A stretch of 64,000 nt of DNA from Comamonas testosteroni (GCF_030505195.1 NZ_CP129672.1:1488001-1552000); one strand, 5' to 3'; positions 19,506-29,972 are shown, numbered from the stretch's first letter. Program-made: numbers and translations. Notes: generated from the letters alone by a model not told the origin.

Positions 19506-21005
19506 TTATTTGGCAGGGCGAATCAATACATACTGCGCCCAGTCACCACGGCGCACCAGTACATTGACGGGTTTGGACTTGTCGGCCTTGGCCCAGGCAG
19601 CCTCGAAGCTCTTGAGATCGGAGACTTCCGCATTCGCCAGTTGCAGGATCACATCGCCTTCACGCAAGCCGGCACGGGCTGCGGCATCCACCGCAGCCGC
19701 CACGCGCACGCCGCCCTTGATGGCCAGCTCCTTCTTCTGTGCAGACGTCAGCTCGCTCAGCGTCAGACCCAGCGACTTGTTCTCCAGCGTGCCGGATGGA
19801 GTCTTGCCTGCACCGCTGCTGCCAGCCTTGGTCTTGGCTGATTCGTCGGAAGGCACTTCGGCAATCACCATGCTCAACTCCTTGAGCTTGCCACGGCGCA
19901 GCACGGTAATGGCGCTCTTGGTGCCTGGCTTGGTATTTCCTACGAGACGCGGCAGATCGGAGACCTTCTCGATGGCTTTGCCATCGAACTTGGTGATCAC
20001 GTCGCCCGCCTCCACGCCGGCCTTTGCGGCAGGGGAGTCCGGCTCGACGGCCGACACCAGAGCGCCTTCTGGCTTGCCCAGGCCTATGGACTCGGCCACA
20101 TCCTTGGTCACGGGACCGATCTGCACGCCTATACGGCCGCGCGTGACCTTGCCGGTGGCACGCAGTTGATCGCTGACACGAATCGCTTCATCGGCGGGAA
20201 TCGCAAAGCTGATACCCATGAAACCGCCCGAGCGCGAATAGATCTGGCTGTTGATCCCCACCACCTCTCCGCGCATATTGATCAGCGGGCCACCCGAGTT
20301 GCCGGGATTGATGGCCACATCGGTCTGGATGAAGGGCAGGTAGTCTCCGGTGTCGCGCTGCTTGGCCGAGACAATGCCGGCTGTGACCGAATTTTCGAGT
20401 CCGAAGGGCGAGCCTATCGCCATGACCCACTCGCCCACGCGCAGCTTGCTCACATCGCCGATCTTGACCGCGGGAAGCCCCTTGGCATCGATCTTGACCA
20501 CGGCGACATCGGTACGCTTGTCTGCGCCGACTATTTTTGCCTTGAACTCGCGCTTGTCCGTCAGCGTGACAATGACTTCGTCTGCGCCGTCGACCACATG
20601 GGCATTGGTCATCACATAGCCGTCAGCCGTAAGGATGAAGCCAGAGCCCACGCCACGGGGCTGCTCCTCCTCTGATTGACCGCCCTTGGGCGAACGCTGA
20701 CGCGGCACATTGGGCACGGGAAGGCCGAAGCGGCGAAAGAACTCCAGCATATCCTCATCCATGCCCAGAGCTTCGGCGCTGTTGTTGGAGACCTTCTCCA
20801 GCGTTCGAATGTTGACCACCGAAGGTCCGACCTGATCGACCAGATCCGTGAAGTCCGGCAGACCGCGCGCCGTTGCAGCACTTTGGGCATGAGCAGCCGT
20901 AACCGGCAGCATGCCTCCTGCGGCCAGAGCCGCGATCGCCATCGCACTGGCAATGGCTGTAGCCGAAACACGGGATTTGAGCGTCGTCCAGGCTGGTGTG
21001 CGCAT
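19506..21005 (-). CDS. mucD: Periplasmic serine protease MucD/DegP-type (HtrA)
   Basis: A 499-residue periplasmic protease/chaperone of the S1C family. A signal peptide covers ~1-40. The catalytic triad is His137 (TNAHVV), Asp167 (RTDVAVV) and Ser238 (GNSGGPL). Two PDZ domains follow at roughly 300-385 and 410-495. It removes misfolded envelope proteins and normally belongs to the RpoE regulon. ATG 21005 has AAGGAA upstream; a much longer frame to 21170 lacks support. It follows rpoE-rseA on the same strand, but a hairpin at 21139-21170 suggests its own promoter. Confidence 0.94.
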   Translation of the reverse strand: MRTPAWTTLKSRVSATAIASAMAIAALAAGGMLPVTAAHAQSAATARGLPDFTDLVDQVGPSVVNIRTLEKVSNNSAEALGMDEDMLEFFRRFGLPVPNVPRQRSPKGGQSEEEQPRGVGSGFILTADGYVMTNAHVVDGADEVIVTLTDKREFKAKIVGADKRTDVAVVKIDAKGLPAVKIGDVSKLRVGEWVMAIGSPFGLENSVTAGIVSAKQRDTGDYLPFIQTDVAINPGNSGGPLINMRGEVVGINSQIYSRSGGFMGISFAIPADEAIRVSDQLRATGKVTRGRIGVQIGPVTKDVAESIGLGKPEGALVSAVEPDSPAAKAGVEAGDVITKFDGKAIEKVSDLPRLVGNTKPGTKSAITVLRRGKLKELSMVIAEVPSDESAKTKAGSSGAGKTPSGTLENKSLGLTLSELTSAQKKELAIKGGVRVAAAVDAAARAGLREGDVILQLANAEVSDLKSFEAAWAKADKSKPVNVLVRRGDWAQYVLIRPAK

Positions 21006-21138
21006 CGTTTTTATTCCTTGTTCGAGTCGTCTGACAGAACGGGTCGCCAAATCAGACCCATGAGAGAAAATAGGTGAGAGCATTGAAACGCTTTCTGGCA
21101 AAAGCCGCCATCGACTGAAAGCGCTCCGGCCCTTCAAA

Positions 21139-21170
21139 TTGGGCGCAGATGAAACAGTATCTGCGCCCAA
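21139..21170 (-). terminator. Probable terminator between rseA and mucD
   Basis: TTGGGCGCAGAT (21139-21150) pairs perfectly with ATCTGCGCCCAA (21159-21170) around an 8-base loop. Only three T follow on the minus strand, so termination may be partial. Confidence 0.6.
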
Positions 21171-21263
21171 CTGATCCTAAATCAATAGCTGCGTACGCAA
21201 GCCGGGAAAAAGCCTAGACCTGAAACCATGCATTTCAGGCCAAGACTGCTGTGTGGAAAAGCA

Positions 21264-22052
21264 TCAATGGCGGGTGGCCGTGGCAAAGCTTGCATTGCGC
21301 AAAAAGCTGGCCGGCATCTGCAGATTGGGCGCGCTGCTTTGCTGAGGGTGAGAAGCCAGCAATTCGTCCAGACGCGGATCGCGCAGCATCACGGTCTGGC
21401 CGTTGGGACCAGCAACTGCCACCACAGTGGAAGACTGGGCCTCCGAACCCAAGGGCATGGCTGTCTCTTCACTGTCCGAAACGGGCTGGCTCAAGCCCAG
21501 CGATGCGGCAGGCGCAGCGGCCACTACGGCATTCGGGCTCAGAGCAGCGAGCTGCGCCCCACCCTGGCGGCCGTACAGTCCCCCCGAGCCTGCGAGCATG
21601 ACCCCCCAGCCAACGGCGGCCACGGCAGCAACCGAAGCAAAGCCGGCAGCCATCTTCCAGCGAAAGACCGATGCATTGGCCGCCTGACGGGCAGGCAGGC
21701 TGACCACGGTTGCGCCGTTGCCCTGAGCCTGCCCGCGCTCCTCGGCTGCGGTGATCTGTTCCAGACCGCCCAAACCCAGGGAGCTGGCTGCATCTGCGGT
21801 CACACCGGGCAGATGAATGCCGCGGATCGGCTCGCGCTCCATATGAGCGCGCACGCGGCTCAGAATATCGTGCTGACTGTGATGGGCCAGCTCGGGAGAA
21901 CGCAGCACATCGCCAATCAGGTGATACATGGCCCAGGAATGCTGGCCTTCGTCGCTTTCCGCATAGGAAAGCACGTCCTGCATCTGGACCGAGGAAGTCT
22001 CGCCATCCACCAGGGCCGACAACTGTTCCTGCTTGATCAGATCGTCATTCAT
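21264..22052 (-). CDS. rseA: Anti-sigma-E factor RseA (MucA-like)
   Basis: A 262-residue single-span inner-membrane protein that sequesters RpoE. The N-terminal ~80 residues match the RseA sigma-binding domain (EQLSALVDGE, then YHLIGDVLRSPEL). A TM segment at about 133-155 (MAAGFASVAAVAAVGWGVMLAG) precedes a ~105-residue Ala/Ser-rich periplasmic tail. ATG 22052 follows AGGTG; a GTG three codons earlier also opens the frame. It is 27 bases after rpoE. No rseB follows, which is unusual for this cluster. Confidence 0.9.
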   Translation of the reverse strand: MNDDLIKQEQLSALVDGETSSVQMQDVLSYAESDEGQHSWAMYHLIGDVLRSPELAHHSQHDILSRVRAHMEREPIRGIHLPGVTADAASSLGLGGLEQITAAEERGQAQGNGATVVSLPARQAANASVFRWKMAAGFASVAAVAAVGWGVMLAGSGGLYGRQGGAQLAALSPNAVVAAAPAASLGLSQPVSDSEETAMPLGSEAQSSTVVAVAGPNGQTVMLRDPRLDELLASHPQQSSAPNLQMPASFLRNASFATATRH

Positions 22053-22079
22053 GAAGTTCACCTGCTCGTCTTGCCTGTA

Positions 22080-22709
22080 CTACCAACGCTTTCCACCCTG
22101 GCGCTCCAGCAGGGGCTTGACCCTGGCCGAAATCGCCTCGCGTGCCCGAAAGATGCGCGAGCGCACCGTGCCTATGGGACAGTCCATCGCCTGCGCGATT
22201 TCCTCATAGCTGAGCCCCTCGATTTCGCGCAGCGTGACCGCCTGGCGCAAATCCTCGGGCAAAGCCTCCATGGCGGCATTGACGGCTTCGGCAATTTCAC
22301 GCGCCGCCAACACTGTTTCCGGGGTTTCCTGAGTCGTTAGTTCCTGTCTGTGAAAAGAAGTTTCATCCTCATCGTCCCCAGCGTGTAACGCGCTCTCGGT
22401 CATCACCGGCGAGCGATGCATTTCCATCAATGCCTTCTTGGCCGTGTTGACGGCAATGCGGTACAGCCAGGTGTAGAACTGGGCCTCGCCGCGAAACTGG
22501 TGCAAGGCCTTGTAGGCGCGGATGAAGGTTTCCTGCGTGATGTCGGGCACCAGGTCGACATCGCGCACCATGCGGCCCACCAGACGCTCGATGCGGCGCT
22601 GGTACTTGATGACCAGCAGCTCAAAAGCCCGTGTGTCGCCAGCATTGGCTCGTTCGACCAGAGCCAGATCGCTGTCGGCAGAGGGAGTGGGAAAATCGGG
22701 AGGTGTCAT
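22080..22709 (-). CDS. rpoE: RNA polymerase sigma factor RpoE (ECF, sigma-E)
   Basis: A 209-residue ECF sigma factor that switches on envelope-stress genes. Region 2 includes LVIKYQRRIERLVGRMV and DITQETFIRAYKAL; region 4 includes LPEDLRQAVTLREIEGLSYEEIAQ and GTVRSRIFRARE. The linker between them is longer and more acidic (GDDEDETSFHRQE) than in E. coli RpoE (191). ATG 22709 is preceded by an AAAGG-type site; the frame extends to 22904 only as non-conserved sequence. It is the first gene of rpoE-rseA. I found no clear sigma-E autoregulatory promoter. Confidence 0.95.
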   Translation of the reverse strand: MTPPDFPTPSADSDLALVERANAGDTRAFELLVIKYQRRIERLVGRMVRDVDLVPDITQETFIRAYKALHQFRGEAQFYTWLYRIAVNTAKKALMEMHRSPVMTESALHAGDDEDETSFHRQELTTQETPETVLAAREIAEAVNAAMEALPEDLRQAVTLREIEGLSYEEIAQAMDCPIGTVRSRIFRAREAISARVKPLLERQGGKRW

Positions 22710-22747
22710 GAAAGGCCAAGCGGCGTGCTGCCATAACCGGCGAAGGC

Positions 22748-23230
22748 CTAGCCTTGCTCTGCCAGCGGCACGATGGAGGAATATACCGCACGCCGCAAGT
22801 CTCCCCATTGCTCGGGGCTGTGTCGTTGGGACAGGAAAATCCATAGCACCTTGCGCCTTCCGCCCTTGGTCCTGAACACGAAAGCATCCGAAACACTGAG
22901 CCAAAGCCAGTGGCCACCATCAAACCCCACCGCCAGCCGCACAGGCAGTGACCGAGCGGTTGACAGGTTTTCGGCCTCCAGCAACCAATGCTCGCCATTC
23001 CAGAGCAGACGTCCTTGCGGCCAGTTGCGCCACTGCCCGTAAAGCAGCACCGCGGCCAGGATCAAGGCCGGTAAAGCCAGCAGCACCTGCAACCAGCCCG
23101 ATTGGACTTGCAGGCACCAGACCAGCAGAGCCATCAGCAGGAGCATCCCGGTCAGCGCCAGCCCCCCTCCGGCCCAGCTAGGCCGGACAAAGACATAGGC
23201 AACAGCTGGAGCATGGTAGCGAGCACTCAT
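22748..23230 (-). CDS. YgfX-like small membrane protein
   Basis: A 160-residue protein with two closely spaced TM segments at about 22-42 and 45-65, then a basic cytoplasmic domain (WPQGRLLWNGEHWLL...LPVRLAVGFDGGHWLWL). Size and layout resemble the YgfX/CptA family, and a gene of this kind commonly sits beside rpoE in betaproteobacteria. The family assignment is tentative. It lies between fabF and rpoE on the same strand, 38 bases from rpoE. Confidence 0.65.
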   Translation of the reverse strand: MSARYHAPAVAYVFVRPSWAGGGLALTGMLLLMALLVWCLQVQSGWLQVLLALPALILAAVLLYGQWRNWPQGRLLWNGEHWLLEAENLSTARSLPVRLAVGFDGGHWLWLSVSDAFVFRTKGGRRKVLWIFLSQRHSPEQWGDLRRAVYSSIVPLAEQG

Positions 23231-23300
23231 GGGCCGACCATGTGCGAAAACCCGGCTGCAGCAAAGCTAGGGAAAGCACGATCAAGCCGCACATAGAACA

Positions 23301-23341
23301 AAGCCCGCAAGGCCAGGGCCGGTGCGGGCTTGCGCAGAAGC
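23301..23341 (-). terminator. Probable terminator after fabF
   Basis: AAGCCCGCA (23301-23309) pairs with TGCGGGCTT (23333-23341). On the minus strand the stem is followed by TTGTTCT, a weak T-rich tail. It is 14 bases past the fabF stop. Confidence 0.6.
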
Positions 23342-23354
23342 GGCTCGACGCGAC

Positions 23355-24602
23355 TCAGACGCGCTTGAAGACCAGTGTGCCGTTGGTGCCACCGAAACCG
23401 AAGTTGTTCTTCACGGCGACTTCCAGCTTGGCGTCACGCGCTGTGTTGGCGCAATAGTCCAGATCGCACCCGGGATCCTGGTTCACCAAATTGATGGTCG
23501 GAGGAATCTTCTGGTCGTGCAGCGCCATCACGGTGAAAACGCTCTCGATGCCACCAGCACCACCCAGCAGGTGACCCGTCATGGACTTGGTCGAGCTGAC
23601 CACCAGATTCTTCTTGGCGAACTCACCCATGGCCGCCTTGATGGCATTGGATTCGTTCGCATCGCCCAGCGGTGTGGACGTGCCGTGCGCATTCAGGTAG
23701 TTGACCTGATCCTGGTTCACACCGGCATTGCGCAAAGCATTGAGCATGGCGCGGCGGGGGCCGTCCATATTGGGAGCCGTCATGTGACCGGCGTCGGCAC
23801 TCATGCCAAAGCCAGCCAGCTCCGCGTAAATCTTGGCGCCACGGGCCTTGGCGTGTTCGTACTCTTCGAGCACCAGCACGCCAGCACCTTCACCGAGCAC
23901 AAAACCGTCACGGTCCTTGTCCCAGGGGCGCGAAGCAGCCTTCGGGTCATCGTTGCGCGTTGACAGCGCACGCATGGCAGCAAAGCCGCCGACACCCAGA
24001 GGCGAAACAGTGGCTTCCGTGCCACCGGCCACGACGATGTCTGCATCGCCGTATTCGATCATGCGTCCGGCTTCGCCGATGCAGTGCAGGCCTGTGGTGC
24101 AGGCTGTCACTATCGACAGATTCGGCCCCTTGAAGCCAAATCGCATGGACACATGCCCTGCCACCATATTGATGATGGAAGCAGGCACGAAGAACGGCGT
24201 GATGCGGCGAGGACCGCGGGCAGCCAGTTCTGCGTGAGTGTTCTCGATCAGCGGCAGGCCGCCAATGCCCGAGCCGATCACGCAGGCAATGCGTGTGGCC
24301 AGGTCTTCGGACAGGGCTTCGCCTGTGGGCAGGCCTGCGTCCAGAACGGCTTGCTCCGCAGCCGCGATGCCGTAATGAATGAAGGTATCCATGGAGCGCG
24401 CATCTTTGGCGCTCATGTACTTCTCCACATCAAATCCCTTGACCTCACCTGCAATCTTGCAGGAGAAGTTCGACGCATCGAACTTGGTGATGAGGTCAAT
24501 ACCGGACTGGCCGGCCAAAAGATTGGCCCAGGCTTCGCCCACCGTGTTACCCACGGGGGAGATGCAGCCTAGACCGGTCACGACAACGCGACGACGGCTC
24601 AT
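23355..24602 (-). CDS. fabF: 3-oxoacyl-ACP synthase II (KAS II)
   Basis: A 415-residue condensing enzyme that elongates acyl-ACP with malonyl-ACP in type II fatty-acid synthesis. Nucleophile Cys168 lies in VTACTTG, the two catalytic His in [11 protein letters not shown] and [12 protein letters not shown], and the gating loop NNFGFGGTN is near the C-terminus. Length equals E. coli FabF (413). It ends the fab operon, 36 bases after acpP. Confidence 0.97.
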   Translation of the reverse strand: MSRRRVVVTGLGCISPVGNTVGEAWANLLAGQSGIDLITKFDASNFSCKIAGEVKGFDVEKYMSAKDARSMDTFIHYGIAAAEQAVLDAGLPTGEALSEDLATRIACVIGSGIGGLPLIENTHAELAARGPRRITPFFVPASIINMVAGHVSMRFGFKGPNLSIVTACTTGLHCIGEAGRMIEYGDADIVVAGGTEATVSPLGVGGFAAMRALSTRNDDPKAASRPWDKDRDGFVLGEGAGVLVLEEYEHAKARGAKIYAELAGFGMSADAGHMTAPNMDGPRRAMLNALRNAGVNQDQVNYLNAHGTSTPLGDANESNAIKAAMGEFAKKNLVVSSTKSMTGHLLGGAGGIESVFTVMALHDQKIPPTINLVNQDPGCDLDYCANTARDAKLEVAVKNNFGFGGTNGTLVFKRV

Positions 24603-24638
24603 GCGTTCAAACCTTTAACTGATCGCTGAAAAAAGACC

Positions 24639-24914
<276 letters not shown>

Positions 24915-25037
24915 CTAGCCGTTTCGGGAGAAGCCCCTTGGCGGCTGGCCGTCGCGAGGAAACGGCCACTGAACTTGCAAAAGTGTTCAGCTTCTGGCAG
25001 CAAGTGCGACAAACACCGCGCAAACTGCCGAAATTTC

Positions 25038-25781
25038 TTACATGTACATGCCGCCGTTGACGTGCAATTCCTGCCCCGTCACATAGCCGGCACCGGCAGA
25101 AGCCAGATAGGCCACCGCATGCGCGATGTCGCTGGGCTGCCCCAGATCGCCCATGGCGATCTGCGCCTTGAGCGCAGCCTTCTGCGCCTCTGGCAGATCT
25201 GCCGTCATGTCCGTGGCGATGAAGCCGGGAGCCACGCAGTTCACGGTGATGCCTCGGCTGCCCAGTTCCTTGGCCAGGGCACGGGTCATGCCTGCCACGC
25301 CAGCCTTGGCTGCAGCGTAGTTGGCCTGACCGGCATTACCCGAGGCGCCGACCACGCTGGTGATGCTGATGATGCGGCCGAAACGCTGCTTCATCATGGG
25401 ACGAATAGCCGCACGGCTGACTCGGAAAACAGCCTTCAGATTGGTGTCGGTGACTGCATCCCAATCGTCATCCTTCATGCGCATCGCCAGGGTATCGCGG
25501 GTAATGCCTGCGTTATTGACCAGCACATGCAGGCCACCGTCATTCTTGACGATGGAGTCGATCAGGGCATCCACGGCAGCGCCGTCAGTCACGTTCAGCG
25601 TGACACCACGGCCACCGAAGGCGGACAGAGCCTGGCTGATCTTTTCAGCGCCAGCATCCGATGTGGCCGTGCCGATCACTTGATAGCCCTTGGAGGCCAG
25701 CTCCTGCGCGATGGCGGCACCAATGCCACGGGTGGCACCGGTGACCAGGGCAACCTGGGGCTTGGTCTGGTTATCTGTCAT
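25038..25781 (-). CDS. fabG: 3-oxoacyl-ACP reductase
   Basis: A 247-residue NADPH-dependent short-chain dehydrogenase reducing 3-oxoacyl-ACP to the 3-hydroxy form. The cofactor motif TGATRGIG is at 14-21, NNAG at 89-92, and the catalytic set Ser142, Tyr155 and Lys159 is intact. The C-terminus has the usual GAGYVTGQELHVNGG. Its ATG overlaps the fabD stop by four bases. Confidence 0.97.
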   Translation of the reverse strand: MTDNQTKPQVALVTGATRGIGAAIAQELASKGYQVIGTATSDAGAEKISQALSAFGGRGVTLNVTDGAAVDALIDSIVKNDGGLHVLVNNAGITRDTLAMRMKDDDWDAVTDTNLKAVFRVSRAAIRPMMKQRFGRIISITSVVGASGNAGQANYAAAKAGVAGMTRALAKELGSRGITVNCVAPGFIATDMTADLPEAQKAALKAQIAMGDLGQPSDIAHAVAYLASAGAGYVTGQELHVNGGMYM

Positions 25782-26722
25782 GCGAGCAATTCTTTCACGT
25801 CAGCCAGGCTGGCTGTATCAAACAGGGGAGCACCCGTCAGGTCGGCGTCAATACGCTTGACCATGCCGGCCAGCACCTTGCCGGGTCCACATTCCACGAT
25901 GTGGGTCACGCCGCGAGCCTTGATGGCCTGCACGCACTCCACCCAGCGCACCGGGCCAAAGGCCTGACAGTACAGGGCATCGCGAATCGCATCAGCGTCC
26001 GTTTGGACGGTCACGTCGATATTGTTGATGACGGGAATCAATGGAGCGGCCAGTGTCAGCTCGGCCAGCGCGGCCTTGAGCTTTTCTGCAGCGGGCTTCA
26101 TCAGGCTGGAGTGGAAAGGTGCGGAGACCGGCAGAGGCAGGGCACGCTTGGCGCCGGCCGCCTTGACCGCTTCGCAGGCCTTTTCCACGGCCAGCTTGCT
26201 GCCGGCGATCACGGTCTGGCCAGGGTCGTTGAAGTTCACGGCTTCCACCACTTCAGCGCCGCCCAGCTGGGCCGTCACTTCGGCACAGACTGCCTTGACC
26301 TTTTCGGCATCCAGCGCCAGCACGGCCGCCATGCCGCCCGCGCCCACAGGCACGGCATCCTGCATGGCAGCGGCGCGCAGACGCACCAGGGGTGCGGCCT
26401 GAGCCAGCGTCAGCACGCCGGAAGCAACCAGCGCCGAGTACTCGCCCAGGGAGTGACCGGCCACGGCATCGGGCAGCGCGCCGCCTTCGGCCTGCCAGAC
26501 ACGCCAGGCCGCCACACCGGCCACCAGCATCACGGGCTGGGTATTGGTCGTCAGCGCCAGCGCTTCCTTGGGGCCTTGCTTGATCAGCAGGCCCACATCC
26601 TCACCCAGAGCTTCGGAGGCCTCGGCTACGGTCTGAGCCACGACAGGATGATCACCCCAGCCGTCCAGCATGCCTACGGACTGAGAGCCCTGGCCAGGAA
26701 ATACAAATGCGAATTTCTTCAT
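25778..26722 (-). CDS. fabD: Malonyl-CoA:ACP transacylase
   Basis: A 314-residue transferase that loads malonate onto ACP. It opens with FVFPGQGSQSVGML, has nucleophile Ser91 in GHSLGEYSAL, and the catalytic His lies in PFHSSLM. Length matches E. coli FabD (309). It sits between fabH (51 bases upstream) and fabG (ATGA overlap), so the three are almost certainly co-translated. Confidence 0.97.
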   Translation of the reverse strand: MKKFAFVFPGQGSQSVGMLDGWGDHPVVAQTVAEASEALGEDVGLLIKQGPKEALALTTNTQPVMLVAGVAAWRVWQAEGGALPDAVAGHSLGEYSALVASGVLTLAQAAPLVRLRAAAMQDAVPVGAGGMAAVLALDAEKVKAVCAEVTAQLGGAEVVEAVNFNDPGQTVIAGSKLAVEKACEAVKAAGAKRALPLPVSAPFHSSLMKPAAEKLKAALAELTLAAPLIPVINNIDVTVQTDADAIRDALYCQAFGPVRWVECVQAIKARGVTHIVECGPGKVLAGMVKRIDADLTGAPLFDTASLADVKELLA

Positions 26723-26773
26723 ATTTCTTAGTATAAAAACTGCCTTAAACGCTTATCCAGATTGCGCTTACAG

Positions 26774-27754
26774 CTACATCTTGAGGAGCACAGCACCCCA
26801 AGTGAAGCCGCCACCCACGCCTTCGAGCAACACGGTCTGGCCTTTTTTGACCTGGCCGCTGCGCACGCCATGGTCCAGCGCCAGGGGAATCGACGCCGCA
26901 GAGGTGTTGCCATGCTGGTCGACAGTCACCACCACCTTGTCCATGGACAGCTTGAGCTTTCGCGCCGTGCTTTGCATGATGCGGATATTGGCCTGATGCG
27001 GAATCAGCCAATCGATGTCGGCATCCGTCAGACCTGCCTTTTCCAGCGCGGAGCGAGCCGCCTTGTCCAGCACGCTCACCGCCAGCTTGAACACGGCCTG
27101 ACCATCCATCTTGAGCAAGGGATCGCCCAGCACATTGCCGCCGGAGACATTGCCCGGCACGCAGAGAATGCCGACATGGCTGCCATCGGCGTGCAGCTCG
27201 GTGGACAGGATGCCTGGCTCGTCGGAGGCCTCCAGCACCACGGCGCCTGCGCCATCACCGAACAGCACGCAGGTCGTGCGGTCGTTGAAATCCAGGATGC
27301 GGCTGAAGACTTCGGAGCCCACCACCAGCACGCGCTTGGCAGCGCCGGTCTGGATCATGGAATCGGCCACCGCCAGGGCATAGACGAAACCGCTGCACAC
27401 CGCCTGCACATCAAAGGCTGGGCAACCGTTGCTGATGCCCAGCTTGTGCTGCAGGATGGCGGCCGTCGAGGGAAACACCATGTCCGGGGTGGACGTTGCG
27501 ACAATGATCAGATCAATATCCGAAGCCTCTATGCCTGCAGCCTCGATGGCGTTGCGACTGGCTTCCAGAGCCAGGTCGCTGCTGGTCACATCGGGCTCGG
27601 CAAAGTGGCGAGCACGAATGCCGGTGCGCTCGACGATCCACTCGTCCGAGGTTTCCAGGCCGCGCTGAGCCAGCTCGGCTGCGAGGTCGTTGTTGGTCAG
27701 GCGGCGGGGCGGCAGGTAACTGCCGGTACCAATGATGCGTGCGTAGCGTCTCAT
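26774..27754 (-). CDS. fabH: 3-oxoacyl-ACP synthase III (KAS III)
   Basis: A 326-residue initiating condensing enzyme joining acetyl-CoA and malonyl-ACP. Nucleophile Cys120 in VQAVCSGF, the His of IPHQANIRI and the Asn of GNTSAAS form the expected triad. Length is close to E. coli FabH (317). It is 8 bases from plsX; the plsX-fabH-fabD-fabG-acpP-fabF order is the classic one. Confidence 0.97.
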   Translation of the reverse strand: MRRYARIIGTGSYLPPRRLTNNDLAAELAQRGLETSDEWIVERTGIRARHFAEPDVTSSDLALEASRNAIEAAGIEASDIDLIIVATSTPDMVFPSTAAILQHKLGISNGCPAFDVQAVCSGFVYALAVADSMIQTGAAKRVLVVGSEVFSRILDFNDRTTCVLFGDGAGAVVLEASDEPGILSTELHADGSHVGILCVPGNVSGGNVLGDPLLKMDGQAVFKLAVSVLDKAARSALEKAGLTDADIDWLIPHQANIRIMQSTARKLKLSMDKVVVTVDQHGNTSAASIPLALDHGVRSGQVKKGQTVLLEGVGGGFTWGAVLLKM

Positions 27755-27762
27755 GTCTTCTA

Positions 27763-28803
27763 TCAGGGCGCCGAAGTTCCAGATTCCGTCTGTGCTGCCA
27801 GTAGCAATGGTGCGGCAGCAGCAATACGGCTGCGGACACGGTCAAGCAGGTTGTTGCGTGCCGCATCATACGCGCGGTTCAAAGCATGCTCGAATGCCAT
27901 TGCATCGGCCGAGCCATGGCTTTTGAAGACCAGCCCGCGCAGACCCAGCAATGCAGCGCCGTTGTAACGACGGTGATCAACACGCTTCATCAGCGCAGAT
28001 AACACCGGATAGGCAATGATGGCAGCAATCTTGGTGAAGATGTTGCGCTTGAACTCTTCCTTGAGAATCCCCGAGATCATCGAGGCGACCCCCTCGGTGG
28101 TCTTGAGCGCAACGTTACCAACGAAACCATCGCACACGACAATATCCACCACACCCTTGAAGGTGTCGTTGCCTTCCACATTGCCGTAGAAGTTGAGGTT
28201 GCCCGCTTCGCCTGCGGCGCGCAGCAGCTCTCCCGCACGCTTGATGACTTCACTGCCCTTGATCAGCTCTTCACCGATGTTGAGCAGGCCGACGCTGGGC
28301 GCCTCCGTGTTCTTGAGCGCCGACACCAGGGCCGAACCCATGACCGCAAACTGAAGCAGATGCTCCGCCGTGCAGTCCACATTGGCCCCCAGGTCCAACA
28401 TGGTGGTGTCGCTACCCTTGGCGTTGGGCAAACCAAAGGCAATGGCAGGACGGTCAATGCCATCCAGCGTCTTGAGCAGATAGCGCGAGATCGCCATCAG
28501 CGCCCCGGTATTGCCCGCCGACACTGCAGCCTGAGCCGCACCATTCTTGACCTGCTGCACGGCCACGCGCATGGACGAGTCCTTTTTCTTGCGCAGGGCG
28601 ATTTCCACAGGATCATCCATGCTCACCACTTCCGTGGCGGGGACGACGGTCACACGCTCGTGTTTGAAGCCAGCCAACTCATCGGCCTTGCCGACCAGCA
28701 GCAAATGCACATCGGGGTGTAAATTCAGAAACTGACGACACGCGGCCAGCGTGACGCGGGGGCCATGATCGCCCCCCATGCAGTCAACAGCCAAAGTAAT
28801 CAT
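27763..28803 (-). CDS. plsX: Phosphate acyltransferase PlsX
   Basis: A 346-residue peripheral enzyme that makes acyl-phosphate from acyl-ACP, the first step of the PlsX/PlsY route to lysophosphatidate. It opens with the family signature [14 protein letters not shown] and has [10 protein letters not shown] and the [13 protein letters not shown] segment. ATG 28803 is the conserved start; the frame reads on to 28863 without conserved residues. A strong terminator separates it from rpmF, so it probably has its own promoter in 28804-28940. Confidence 0.96.
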   Translation of the reverse strand: MITLAVDCMGGDHGPRVTLAACRQFLNLHPDVHLLLVGKADELAGFKHERVTVVPATEVVSMDDPVEIALRKKKDSSMRVAVQQVKNGAAQAAVSAGNTGALMAISRYLLKTLDGIDRPAIAFGLPNAKGSDTTMLDLGANVDCTAEHLLQFAVMGSALVSALKNTEAPSVGLLNIGEELIKGSEVIKRAGELLRAAGEAGNLNFYGNVEGNDTFKGVVDIVVCDGFVGNVALKTTEGVASMISGILKEEFKRNIFTKIAAIIAYPVLSALMKRVDHRRYNGAALLGLRGLVFKSHGSADAMAFEHALNRAYDAARNNLLDRVRSRIAAAAPLLLAAQTESGTSAP

Positions 28804-28939
28804 GGGCGACTGACAGGTCCAATCGGGTTTGGGGTGATGAACTGAACGGTCCTGAGACCACAACAGGAGTTATTTGCAAAACCAGTCCCGGAATTGTGCA
28901 GCAAGGGCGGCCATGACTGATTTTGCAAATATCCCTATA

Positions 28940-28982
28940 AAAACAAAAGCCTGTTGCTACAAAAAATGTAGCAACAGGCTTT
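28940..28982 (-). terminator. Intrinsic terminator after rpmF
   Basis: A 16-base perfect stem (28946-28961 with 28967-28982, core CCTGTTGCTAC) around a T-rich loop. On the minus strand it is followed by TGTTTTTAT. It begins 18 bases after the rpmF stop. Confidence 0.88.
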
Positions 28983-28999
28983 GCGAATGCAGTCGTCGC

Positions 29000-29182
29000 T
29001 TAGGCTTCGGACTTGTTCTTCAGCACTTGACGGCCACGGTACACGCCGTTGGGGCTGATGTGGTGGCGCAGGTGTGTTTCGCCAGTGGTGGCTTCAACAG
29101 CGATGCCAGGCACATTCAGTGCATTGTGCGAACGGTGCATGCCGCGCTTGGAGGGAGACTTCTTGTTTTGCTGAACAGCCAT
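29000..29182 (-). CDS. rpmF: 50S ribosomal protein L32
   Basis: A 60-residue ribosomal protein. It starts [19 protein letters not shown], the family's conserved N-terminus, and ends [14 protein letters not shown]. It has no Cys, so it is the zinc-free form. ATG 29182 is preceded by a GGAG site (AGGAGCC); an upstream reading to 29218 is not conserved. It follows yceD on the same strand after a 235-base gap, the usual yceD-rpmF pairing. Confidence 0.97.
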   Translation of the reverse strand: MAVQQNKKSPSKRGMHRSHNALNVPGIAVEATTGETHLRHHISPNGVYRGRQVLKNKSEA

Positions 29183-29417
29183 GATGGCTCCTGTGTATCT
29201 TGAAAGGGTTGGTAACACGACCTACACAGCAAGACCGGGCAAAAAACTCTGCCTTTCGACACCCTCAGCGAGAGGGCGCCCTTGACCGTGCAAGTCCTAA
29301 AAAAACGCGATCAGCCCATTAAAGACACGAGGGGGTTTCGCGCGAAGCTCACGATTATAGCGCAAACGCTTTTCGCGGCCCAGGCAAAATCAAATCCCCA
29401 CCGTGCCATGGGATGGA

Positions 29418-29972
29418 TCAGTCGGCAGACTTGCCTACATTGAGAGATTGCAGCACGGCAAAAGGGTTTTCCTTTTGCTCACTGGCCTGCTCGAAGGCGT
29501 CATCGCTGACCTCTAGCTTGACGGGGACCGGGCAGACCTCATGGCGAGGCACTACAGGCACTTCCATCAGCAACTCGTCCTCGATCAACTCCAGCAGATT
29601 GAACTCGCTGCTCAATGCCAGCACATCCTCATCGCTGTCGTCATCTTCCAGCTCTGCCGTCTCTTCGTCCGGAACGAAGCGAAATGACCGATCCACGTAA
29701 AGGGGAATATCGGCCTCGGTCAGGCAGCGCTGACAGGTCAGCGGCAAAGCCACCTCGGCACTCAGGTGCAGCCACACATGGCCGCTGCCGCCTTTTTGCT
29801 CAACCAGCTCGCCTTCGGCTTCCCAGCGCACCAGGGGCTGCTCTCCAGTAATCGCCAACGCATCGGCCGCCAGACGCTTGAAGTCCGACAACGGTGCCTG
29901 ACCATGCACATGACCTGCAGCCTGCGCGAATGCACGCACGTCCAGCCGGGTCGCAGAAAAATCCTTGCTCAT
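29418..29972 (-). CDS. yceD: YceD family (DUF177) protein, 23S rRNA accumulation factor
   Basis: A 184-residue DUF177 protein. Homologues are needed for normal 23S rRNA levels and are nearly always encoded beside rpmF. A conserved CQRC pair (LPLTCQRCLTE) is near residue 95, and an acidic stretch (ETAELEDDDSDEDVLALS) precedes the family's NLLELIEDELLMEVPVVPRH motif. ATG 29972 is chosen; the frame runs on to 30053 over the maf start. It is divergent from maf with only 25 bases between, so the promoters overlap. Confidence 0.92.
   Translation of the reverse strand: MSKDFSATRLDVRAFAQAAGHVHGQAPLSDFKRLAADALAITGEQPLVRWEAEGELVEQKGGSGHVWLHLSAEVALPLTCQRCLTEADIPLYVDRSFRFVPDEETAELEDDDSDEDVLALSSEFNLLELIEDELLMEVPVVPRHEVCPVPVKLEVSDDAFEQASEQKENPFAVLQSLNVGKSAD

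Noticed and set aside
28940..28982. A transposon end or mobile palindrome
   Set aside because: A 16-bp stem with a T-run right after rpmF is fully explained as an intrinsic terminator.
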